Below, piece after piece: positions 9,234 to 18,717 of a DNA stretch of 64,000 bases. The notes beneath the pieces were generated by a model. It worked only from the letters and a program-made list of their open reading frames with translations, had not been told where the DNA came from and made no database searches. The translations under genes and the position numbers were made by a program. The stretch is from Pascua guehoae. Lineage: Eukaryota; Basidiomycota; Tremellomycetes; Trichosporonales; Trichosporonaceae. The stretch spans positions 357,150 through 421,149 of the forward strand of contig BCJX01000005.1 in the NCBI GenBank assembly GCA_001600415.1. The letters run 5' to 3'. The first letter of the stretch is position 1. Each line of letters begins with the position of its first letter.

Positions 9234-11594
9234 CTACAACTTTGCCCTCCCCTTGCGCCTCTCGGCCTCCGCCTCCCTCGCCAACTGGTACACCCTCCGC
9301 ATCCGCTCCGGCGTAACCTTGAACGGCTCAGGCATGGGGGGGAAATCGCGCGCCCACTCTGGCCCCCGTGTGGCCGTCTGTCCCAGGCGCGCGAGGACGG
9401 CGGGCACCAGCTGCGCCGTGGCGAGGACAATGCGGGGGATACCATGCCCGTTCCAGCCGGCGGCTATAAACTGGCCGCTTGGGCCGACGACGGCGGGGTC
9501 GAGCGCGCCGACGAGGGGCATGTCGTCGATCGAGTGGGACATGACTGCCGACCAGGCGCCGCCGGTCGTTTCGTCTTGGGCAGTCATGTTGGCGGTGGTA
9601 TGCGTTTCCGTCGTCGTGTTTGCGTTGGTGCCAGCGAGACGCGCCTGGGACGGGCCGTCCCACGCGACGAGATCACGCTTGGGCCATGCGCGAAAGTAGG
9701 CCGCGGCGCCGGGGATGCTCTCGTCCTCGCGGTCGTTGTAGTGCCATAGCGACAGGTCGGGTTTGCCCGTGCTGCCGTCGGGGTTGCGGGTGCGCTTGAC
9801 AATGACCTCTTTGGCGCCGCCAATCACGAGGGTCTTGTGTTTTGGGAATGCGAGGTAGTAGTTCTGTTGTCAATAGGGGAGATTCTGTGGGTTCTGCCCG
9901 GGTCCCATCGTTGTACAGTTGCCAGCGCGCCCTGCCCACTCCACCTACATTAGTATGCTCGTCCCAAAACTGCCGCACGCTCTCGTCCATCGGCCGCCGC
10001 TCAAACACGGTCCCGTCGAGCCGGATCGCGGCCATGGCCGCGCGCGCAGGGTAGATGGCGTCGTGGAGGTCGGGGAGGAGGTGCGATGCCCACGCATTGT
10101 TGGCGTGGATGACGGTGCGCGCACGGATCATGCCCCGCGGCGTCGTCACGGGCCAGCTCGTGTTCGAGTTGCGGCACACGGTAATGTCCGCCGCGGGCGT
10201 GTGGGCGTGCAGCGAGAATGTGGGGTACGTGTTGAGAAGGTGGGTGAAGATGCCGTGGACGAGCTTGTAGCCCCAGCTGGGTGTCAGCGGTGACCATGAG
10301 AGTGGCTAAGCGGCGCAGCTGGGGATAGCATGGCAGGGCTGGAGGAGAGCTCGTACAGAATGAGCTTGTACAGTGGCCGTCACAAAGGTTGCAACCCCCA
10401 CTGTGTTGCGCCACGCCCATACCATGGGACCTCTACCATCTCGCAAGGCAGTAGATCCGAGGCTCTGGGTCAAGCATGCCCGAGGCCCCTGGAGGCCGTC
10501 GCTACCTTTCTCGGCCGCCATAGAGACACAACTGGGCCAAGAGCAGTTGGCTGCCAGACCATGCTCCTGCCCCTCGATAGAACCCACTGCCCTGGACATG
10601 GCACTCACAGTCTTCCCCCCGGGACGCCAATCGCCGCCAGACACCCCTTCACGCCCGTCCACTCCTGCGCAATCTTCGGATCCCGCGTCGCGCGCACATC
10701 GCCCACGACGCGCCGCACCCACTCGGCCCCCTCGGCGCGGTACATGGCGCGGAGGCCGAAAAAGGCCTTGTCGACCTCGGCCGGGGTCATGAGCGCGTCC
10801 CATGACCGTGTGACGGCCAGGTCGCAGTCGATGCCGAGGCTCGCAACGAGGTCCTCGTATGCGCGCAGGTGCGCCGCTTCGTGCTCGATCAGCGCGCGCG
10901 CCGTCGCTTGGCCGTATGTCCGTGACCAGGCCGTGTATTCGCTGAATGAGGCCGGGCGGAGGTGGCCGCCTGCGTGTTAGTGTTCAGTGGAGCCTTCGGT
11001 GGTTAGTCTCATGGGCGGCTTCGGCGACACATGGTCAGTGGGTGTGGTCCCATACGGGTATGATTGCACGCAATCACGCCTGCAGATCGCGGCGAGGGGA
11101 GGGTTCGGCCTCGGCATACGTCCGACAGCATGCAGGAGCCAGCACCAAGCACAGCGCGGAGCTCGCAGCACGCAGCACGCAGCCCACTGCCCGCCGGCCC
11201 GCCGCCCGCCGGCCCGCCGCCCGCCGGCCGCTGCCCACCTCACGAATCTAGCCACCCGGGCACCGCACCACCCTTGCCCCTCCCCCTTGCTGCTCCCCCG
11301 CGCCCACGACACCGTTCAACACCTGCCAGCCTCAGACACACGACAACAACACTCACCATTCCGCCCCGTCGCACCCCCACACACCTCCCTCGCATCCAGC
11401 ACGGTAATGTGCGGCACCTTGCCCGGCTCGGCCATCTGCGTGATCCAGTACGCGAGCAGGGCCCCCGACAGCCCCGCGCCGACAATGAGCACGTCCGTGT
11501 GCTCGGGGACGGGACCCGACTGGAAGTCGCGCAGGGGCGAGGGCGCGTGTTCCATCCAGTACGACCGTGTCGCGTTGCGGATGGGGAGGGGCAT
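9234..11594 (-). CDS. FAD-dependent oxidoreductase (DAO family)
   Basis: Four exons (11357-11594, 10609-10969, 9949-10276, 9234-9863) join in frame to 518 aa. The start is the first in-frame ATG (11594, with A at -3). Residues about 34-50 are DVLIVGAGLSGALLAYW, the GxGxxG dinucleotide-binding fold for FAD. A TGRNGGHLRP loop follows across the exon 1/2 junction, as in fungal DAO-type oxidases. Near the C terminus DDMPLVGAL and AAGWNGHGIP form the usual FAD-contacting end of the family. The substrate cannot be read from the sequence. No signal peptide is seen from this ATG; an open frame continues upstream without another ATG. Intron 1 (380 nt) has a CCCGCCGGCCCG repeat, and intron 2 carries a foldback element. 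Confidence 0.85.
10367..10530. mobile_element. MITE-like foldback repeat, copy 2 (inside an intron)
   Basis: This is the sister of the element at 8805-8968. The left end is GTACAGTGGCCGTCACAAAG followed by GTTGCAAC, and the right end GTCGCTACCTTTCTCGGCCG is its near inverse. It lies wholly within intron 2 (10277-10608) of the FAD oxidoreductase gene, about 1.5 kb from copy 1, and appears not to disturb the splice sites. Confidence 0.6.
11184..11231. repeat. CCCGCCGGCCCG tandem repeat
   Basis: About three to four copies of a GC-only 12-bp unit lie within intron 1 of the FAD oxidoreductase gene, next to short gcagcac repeats. Confidence 0.8.
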
Positions 11595-11969
11595 GTTTGT
11601 GGTGATGTTTTGAGGTGGGGCTCCTTTGTTCGAGATGTGGGTAGATTGGAACGAAGCAAGGAGCAGGATAGCGAGACGTTGAGTCGTGGGCGTGCAGTCT
11701 TCGTTTTTGGATGACGCCGGTTCGGATATGGCCGGGAGTGCCACTGACGCGAATGTGGCGCGTGCTGCGAGCGCGGCCGTGCCGGGGGTAAGAGTCAAAG
11801 GTCATGCATTACGGAGCTGGTATACCTGTAGCTATGACTGCAGACGACACGGCTTGGGCACCAGTGCGAAAGGAGTGGCGCACCGATGCGTGATCGTACG
11901 CGTGTTCAACGACCTTGCAATCAGCGAACCGTCTATCCCAGTGCAACTCACACTGCACGTAAGGGCTTC
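11595..11969. other. Intergenic region upstream of the oxidoreductase
   Basis: It contains the promoter and leader of the FAD oxidoreductase and the 3' flank of the next minus-strand gene. I see no further gene. Confidence 0.5.
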
Positions 11970-12574
11970 TCAAACGCCCATGATCGCATCCAGGTTGTCG
12001 GGGAGCTTGGCCTTGACCACGTAGCCTTGAACGGTATAGACATCGTTGGTCGCCCACCAATCCCGAAGCAGGCTCTCGGAGGCCAGCACGTGCGGGCTGT
12101 GGTGGAGGCGCATGATAATCTCCTTCTCGACGTCGTTGAGCTAGTGTGAGCTGCATTCTTTTCAGGCACAGTACATACCAGCCTCGACCACATGCGAACC
12201 TCGTGCGGGGACTGTGGCTGCTGGTCGGTGACGTGCAGGGGTTCACCCGTGGCGAGGGCGTTCTCGAGCTTGATCGCGACGTCCAGGACGTGGTTGAACA
12301 CCTCCCTCTGCCGGCAAAACCGCACAAGCCGCCCGGCCATGTCAAAGTCGTCATGATCGTTGAGTCCAATGTTGTCCCACGCGACAATGGGATGCTGGGC
12401 GAGGAGGCCAGAAAGATACTTGATGGCCGAGAGTCCGGCCTCGCCGCGCTCGATGTCAAGGGTGGACAGGCGGTCGGCACGCTGGGGGTCCGACTTGGCG
12501 GCCTTGACAGCCTGGAGGAAGGCGCGCACCTCGTCAATGGTGCCCGTGATCGGGGGAAGGGTGGCGACAGGCAT
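11970..12574 (-). CDS. Uncharacterised cluster-family protein A (188 aa)
   Basis: Two exons (12179-12574 and 11970-12140) are separated by a 38-nt intron (GTATGT...CTAG). The start is ATG 12574 and the stop TGA 11970-11972. The N-terminal PITGTIDEVRAFLQAVKAA is nearly repeated in the neighbouring gene at 13398 (PITGTIDEVLEFLQAIRAA). The motif WWATNDVYTVQG near the end matches WWQTNDVYNVQG there. The intron falls after an MW-x-R-L motif, at the same place as in both paralogues. The protein is soluble and predicted mostly helical, with no signal or membrane segment. It is the shortest member, ending just after the shared module. It is divergent from the 13398 gene across an 823-bp spacer. Function unknown; I do not recognise the family. 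Confidence 0.8.
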
Positions 12575-13397
12575 GCTGCAATGTTAGCTGAACGTGCTTG
12601 GTGTGTGTGTGGTCTTGATGCTGCGATCGTACTGACGTGGGATGAGCTGGGTGCAGGCGAGAGGACGGGTTTGAAGGAGTTTGAAGGATTGTGGATGAAT
12701 GAGGAGGAAAGAAGGGCCGAATGGGTACAGAGAAGAATGTGCAAGTGTTGGATTGTGAATGTGTTGATTGAGGAAGGACACGACTGTAGTAACCATGACT
12801 CACTCACCTTCCTTCCTCGGTGCCGCCGTCTGCTGATGTCACTGCCCTCTCGGCTGTCCTCTGCCCGCTGTCGGCATCCCAAGCGTGCTCATGTGTTCAT
12901 GTGCTGATCATGCGCCCTCGCTAATGATCAAGTGCATATCCCGAATACCAATCCATGCATGCCATGCAGTCTCAAGTGCGAGATGTTTGACCGAGACGCC
13001 ATCATCCTCAAACAGGTGTCCTTGGGGTGAGACGGTGGTTGAGTTGCAGTTGAGTGGCGGGCGAGTGGCGAGTGGCACTTTCAAGTGGCAGTCGTGGCAG
13101 CCATGGTGGCACGTCAAGACAATGCACATTATCATATCCTCAGCTGCCAAACACGCATTATCTACGCGTCCCCCCATAGTGTGCTCGCATGGGCACACCG
13201 AGTCGGTGATTGTCTCCCGTCTGTCCAGATTAGTAGGATGGACACACACACACCTACCACTTGCACATCACGCACTCTCTCACACCGTTCTCTTCACCTC
13301 ACCTCCTTCCGCTCCTTGCAACTACACGCGACAACTAACCCACGCCCCCACGTCAGTATGACTGGTAGTCCTGACGATACAAACCTCACACCACAGC
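12575..13397. promoter_or_regulatory. Shared divergent promoter region of paralogues A and B
   Basis: This 823-bp spacer lies between two divergently transcribed paralogues. It has pyrimidine-rich leaders on both sides and a short cacacacaca run near 13243. I see no defined operator. Confidence 0.4.
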
Positions 13398-14459
13398 ATG
13401 CCCCGTCCCGAAAAGCCCATTACCGGTACCATCGACGAGGTGCTTGAATTCCTCCAAGCCATCCGTGCGGCCAAGGCGGACCCCAGGCTCGCTCGCCGTC
13501 TCGGTGGTCTCGACATCAACAACAGCACGAAGCCCGCCACAGCCTCAGCCGTCCGGGCCCTGTACGATGTCCTCGACCGTCACCGAGTCGTCGACTGGTA
13601 TGCCATGTCTAACCTTAGCTTTGCCATCCTCGGGAACCAGGATGGGGTCATGACCGCACAGAAACGCATGTTTGTCGACACTTTCAAGACCGCCTACCTG
13701 ATCGAGGCTGCGGTCGCTGCCGGCCTTCCTATCGAAGTTGCGGACAATGCCCCCAAAGAAAACCAAGTCCGCCTCTGGAGAGAGCTAGTATGTGCTCATG
13801 TTTGGCCTCGCTGACAACAGCGCAAAGACGTCGAGTGGGCAATTATCAAGCGCCTGTGCGGCGCCCCGCCCGCCACCCTCAAATCGGCCTTTGCTCTCAA
13901 GCAGTGGTGGCAGACCAACGACGTGTACAATGTCCAAGGCCACAAGCTCCGGGTCACGCTTCCCAACTCTCTCAACAACATCTTGAGCGGCTCCAACACC
14001 TTCAACGATGACGGAAATTCCTTCAACTGCTGGAAGGCCGTGAGTTTGGGCTCAGAGAGCAGGCTCGCTAACATGCAGAAGGTCAAGAATCTCCAGGACT
14101 TGATTGCCGGTTCGGACGCGGACGACGAGGCCTCGGCGGATGAGGCCATGGGCATCGACGGTTCGGACGACGAGGTCAACTCTGACTGGTGGGGTATTGT
14201 GAACGAAGCCGAGAAGAACAGCGCCCGCTCAAACTTTTACCGCGCGACCCTGTCAAACAAAGAGACCGCGGACACGGAGCACGTCGCGGCCAAGGACAAC
14301 AATGCCAAGAACCCGTTTTACGACACTCCGGACGAGATCGGCTCGGGGATCGAGACAAATGACGAGTATTGCCTTACGGACTCGGACGAGGCGGAGTGGG
14401 ATCGTAGCGTAGTCGGGCGTCCGGACCTCGGTTTGGGCACGCAGATGATCGGCCTTTGA
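13398..14459 (+). CDS. Uncharacterised cluster-family protein B (329 aa, acidic tail)
   Basis: Three exons (13398-13787, 13821-14039, 14079-14459) join in frame to 329 aa. Residues 1-200 align with paralogue A along their length (PITGTIDEV, LWREL before the first intron, WWQTNDVYNVQG). The first intron, 33 nt, lies at the same point as in A and in the gene at 15405. After the shared module B has an extra acidic tail (DADDEASADEAMGIDGSDDE and several DE-rich stretches) ending in GLGTQMIGL. The tail looks disordered and could bind basic partners such as histones, which is inference only. No catalytic motif, signal or membrane segment is seen. Confidence 0.82.
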
Positions 14460-15404
14460 CAAAGGTCGACAACACCAAGGCGACTGTCGCGAAGACGCAA
14501 CCAACCCAGAGACGATCTACGATTGAACAAGGCGCAGACACGATGAGCAAGTCCCGACACAATACCAAACACGATGAGCAAGTCCCAACAAGAAGCGACA
14601 TACGATGAGCAAGTCCCGATACGATAACATGTGCATGCACAGCCCTGATTCCGAGATCGACCACCATGTAATGACCCTATTTTGAGGAGCAATGCGACGA
14701 GCAAGTCCTGAGGCGAGGAGACCTGGCGAGGGGAGAGGCTGGATGTGATGCCCGAGTCCATACAAACTTGTCGATACACCTTATGCAAGATTGCTGTGCA
14801 TACATCTGCCAACTAGAAGATGAACTGTTGTGGTGTGGCCAACGGGGGGGACAGTCTGTCATTGATTTATGTAGCACATGGTGCTGTTGCGCATGGACAT
14901 GTGTGGCCTCGTAACATCTGCCTCTGCCCTGTCTATGTCTGCACCATGGGTGGCCTGGGTGTAGGGTGGGCAATATGGTAACGTGTTCCCGCCATCTGTC
15001 AGTCTTGTCGATGCACCGATTCTACCCATCCATGGATCCACTCTGATCGGTTAGGTGCGAGCTGTAGCTTCTAGCGGCCGTCCTTGCCCATGGCTGTACT
15101 GCGCCCTGGTGTACCCATGCGCCCTTTACAGACACTAGTATTGTGCTTCTCGCTGTCCGTCTCTTCTCAGGGGCTGAGCATGCGAGTAGACGGGTGTGTT
15201 ACGGGGGGCGGAAATGGCTGAGCAAATGGGTGCGAGTACTGTTGCTCGCTCATCCCCTTCATCTCACAACATCCTTTTCACTCCCAACACTCGCCTTCCT
15301 TCCACTCCCCTCCTCATCATACTCCTCCATCCACCCCCTCCCCCCATTCCTTGACGTCTTCCTCGTATCCCTTTACTGCACTACCCACTTCTACATTGCC
15401 GACC
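14460..15404. other. Intergenic region with a 31-bp-period repeat
   Basis: It separates paralogues B and C. It contains the CGATGAGCAAGTCCC repeat at 14541-14710 and a pyrimidine-rich leader at 15230-15400 just before the next start. I see no gene. Confidence 0.5.
14541..14710. repeat. Degenerate minisatellite with CGATGAGCAAGTCCC core, ~31-bp period
   Basis: The 15-bp core starts at 14541, 14572 and 14603, each 31 bp apart. A fourth, slightly changed copy (CGACGAGCAAGTCCT) starts at about 14695, close to three periods further on. Confidence 0.75.
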
Positions 15405-18058
15405 ATGCCGCCGAAAACCCCAGACAAAATCCCAATCACGGCGACCGTTGGTCAACTCCGCCAGTTCTACATAGAGCTCCAAACCCTCGCCACCACGCCC
15501 GTGTTTGCTAACAAGATCAACCTCAAGACCGGCGAGGTCTCACTCACCACGGCCCTCAAACTCCACCGCTTCCTTTCGCGTCATCACTGTGTCATTGCGT
15601 GGGCCAAGACCACTGGTCGGGCCACGGCCGAGCAGAAGCTTGAGAGGGTGGCTCTGCAAGTCATGCTACTCCAGAAGGTCGTCCCCAAGGCCTACCAGCT
15701 GGACCGTCTGTCCAAGTCCAAGAGCGAGCAGAACGAGCGGATCAATGCAGCCACCAAGGACGAGGGCAGCAACACGCTACAGCTTTGGCATGGGGCGGTT
15801 CGTACACCACAATTCTATCACAACTAATACATCAGGTCAACCAATTCGAAACGGACATCCTTTTTGCTCTCATGCAAGAGCCCCAGGCATATCACCATGA
15901 GCGCTTTGGCAAGTGGCTCGAGGACCACCGCGCCTACACTGTGGATGGCGTTCAGTTCCGCCTCACATTCCCGAGTGGCGAGGACCTCGCCAGCGTCAAG
16001 AACCCCGCGAACCCCGCTGGTGCTGAGGCTACGTACAACGACTGGACCAACGTATGTCCTGCGGTGACAAGCTCTCTACTCACCTCACAGAAACTGTCCA
16101 ACCTGGATTGGCAGTGGGGCATCCACTCCTGGAACTTTTGGTCTCGTCCTCTGCCGGACAACCTCATCAACTCCCACGACAAGCGCTACCACGAGGTTCT
16201 GTCGGACGCCCTCCTCATGGCTATCAACGCCGTCAAACGGGGCCAGTGTACCGGTTCCAACCAAGCGCTTCGCCTCATCGTCTTCAAAAAGAAGGGAATC
16301 TTGCTCAAGTCTGACCACTCACTCGCCCTGTGCACCATTCTGAGGTACCTTGGCAAAAAGGTATCGTGGATTGACTGCCCGGCAGACATCTCCCGCCTCT
16401 GCAAGTCCAGGTGGGATTGGAATCATGAGAGTTACAATCACTACGACCTCGTTCCGGCTCTGAAGATTGACAAAATCTGCAGCAAGTGGCTCCGCAGCTG
16501 GGAAGCCAACATCAAGCCGCTTCCTCGCGTCCCAGCCGCTGATGCCTCTGGCCTGAAAAATGGCCACACCGAACACTTCGCCAAGTATGATTACTCCAAG
16601 AATCCCACGCTCCTCCATGTCGCCGCTCGCAACCTGGAAGACGTCTTGGACGCCAAGGATAGGAACCTCAGCCACCGGGAGCTTGCTGAGATGTGCGTTC
16701 ACAACCGAGACACTCTTATGTGTAGCGACTGACTTTCTCAGGAAGAAGGCGCAGAAGGCGATTCAGAAAGAGGATATTCATCACATCCAGAACCATGGTT
16801 GCGACGTAAGATTCGGACGCTCGGACGTATTCTGACATCACAGTGGAACAACTGCTTCAACGGCAAAGACTACCCCTGGAGGGCTGAAGTCGGCACGCGC
16901 TCGCCTTATGACCCCGACAAGTGGTACTGCCTTTGCCACGCCCAAGAGGCACTCTTCGCCATCAAGTGCCTGAAGATGCCCAAGGCAACCTTTGACGCAC
17001 TCGCTAGTGGCACGTCCCACAGCAGTTCGTACCACAGTCAGCTTTGGCAGGTAGCGTGCATCTCACAGTGTTGCGAGCGTTGCCGCAACGGCTCTCCTGG
17101 ACTCCAGCTCCGGGCGCACAAGACGCGGTACGCGGGCGGCCGCTACATGACGCTTTGCTACGACTGCTCGGAACAGAATGTGCGTCAGCAGCAAGAGAAC
17201 ATTGCAATCGTAACCAGGCTCGCCGAGGCTACAACAGCAGGCAAGATCGAGGACCTCCCTCTCAAGGACCGGGTAGGTGGCGATTAATCGAGGTAGGGGC
17301 TAACTGTGAGATTCTCCCTGCTCTGAAAGGGCCTGGCCGCAAGGACGAATGCGCAGACAAGAAGAACGCAACATGCACTGGAAGACTCGAGTACGTGGAG
17401 CATGTGCTGAACATGTCAGTGCGACATTAACCTTGTCCAGCCCTCTTACACGCCGGTACGCTTTTGAACCCCGTAACCGCAGCGGAGCTCCTATCTGCAC
17501 CCCCTGCCTGAACATGTACCGCAATGTACTCTGGTCCATAAACGCAGTCTCAAAGTCTTGCCGCAGTTACGGGGCTATGATTGACCTCGGTTTTGAGGTT
17601 TATAAAGTGAGTGTGCTTGACAAGCGTACCCCTAACACTGCAGGTGCTCAAGCGCACCACTCCTGCAAATCGTCTTGGTGCCCTGCACTCCCTCGCCTTC
17701 CGCCTGATGCCACGCAAAGTCATTCCCGTGAGGACTCAGCTGTCTTTGATGCAGCACGCGTGTTTGGCCTACCCCGATGGCCGTAACGACAGGGAGCACG
17801 CTCTTCTGCACGGCCCTTCCATTGTGAGTGGGACTCACGCTCACTTGAGCTGACTGCCAGACGAATGCTACTTCGCGTCCGACTCGTGGTGATGCGATGG
17901 GAACTGAGCAACACCCGATCTGCATCGACTCGTCCGATGAGGACGAGACCCACAACCCTGGTGCGTCCAAGACTACTCGCACCAGCAAGAAGCGCGGCAA
18001 CGACGAGGTCGACCTCAACACGATTCGTCGCCAGCGCATCAAGCTATTCCAGAAGTAA
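15405..18058 (+). CDS. Uncharacterised cluster-family protein C (775 aa, Cys pairs and SIM)
   Basis: Nine exons (15405-15797, 15836-16051, 16091-16692, 16742-16805, 16844-17272, 17311-17390, 17441-17606, 17644-17823, 17861-18058) join in frame to 775 aa. The first 200 residues are a distant copy of the module in genes A and B: PITATVGQLRQF at the start, LWHGA immediately before a first intron at the same position, and a WLEDHRAYTVDGVQF block. The remaining 570 residues are unique to C. They contain several Cys pairs (CLCHAQ, CCERC, CYDC, CTPC) that could bind zinc, and end with PICIDSSDEDE, a strong SUMO-interacting motif, followed by a basic KKRG stretch that could act in nuclear import. The intron 17273-17310 was chosen because its CTAAC branch and ..GAG acceptor keep frame. 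A nuclear role is inferred; the family is unknown to me. Confidence 0.8.
17931..17965 (+). other. SUMO-interacting motif in protein C
   Basis: The last exon encodes P-I-C-I-D-S-S-D-E-D-E: a short hydrophobic core followed by phosphorylatable serines and acids, the classic type of SUMO-interacting motif. Confidence 0.5.
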
Positions 18059-18717
18059 CTCGAGGAGCTCCAACTACAATACCCCAGACAAGTGCCGCCG
18101 ACCAGAAGGAGAGACGAACAGCAAGCTGTGTTACAGTCCAAACGCGAAAGAAAAACGAAAACAAATCAAGACACGAATGGAACGCAACGGCGAACAGCCG
18201 ACACGAGGGAGATGTTCAGGCTGAACAAGAGCCAGTACCGATTGCGACGCGCGGGTTTCATCAACAAGCAAGCTCGCCTTTCGATGTGCAATAGAGACGA
18301 TAACAGGGAGGTGGATATGGATCAGCCCGAAGAGTTGCTCATAGCTGTCAATATTTGAGATGTAAATATTGTACATACACACTCGCTCGTGCCCCTTCTG
18401 TCAAGGCTCCAGAACTGGGTGCTAACGGGCAGTGAGGGCAAGTCAGCAGTGCTGCCGGGTGCCACATTGAAGGTGCCATCCAGTCATGGTTACGTAAGCA
18501 TTCTTGGTTGCCGACCAACCGGTCACAAGAGTGCGGGGCGGGGGTCATCTGTCACTGTCATCTGCCTGCTGCTGCCTGCCTGGCTGCTGTTTTGGCTCCA
18601 TTGTTCTGGTCGTCCGAGTTTCAACTGGTTCATTCTTACCTCCATCCTCTCCACTCTACACCACAAAACGCTCCATTCCGCCCGTCCATATACCCCACGC
18701 GGAGATAACGAGGCACC
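18059..18717. other. Intergenic region upstream of FCP1
   Basis: It holds the 3' UTR of gene C and the FCP1 promoter. The last 120 bases are pyrimidine-rich. No gene seen. Confidence 0.5.

Noticed and set aside
11595..11798. N-terminal extension of the FAD oxidoreductase upstream of ATG 11594
   Set aside because: The open frame begins at TTG with no ATG; the first ATG has a good context and the family starts about there.
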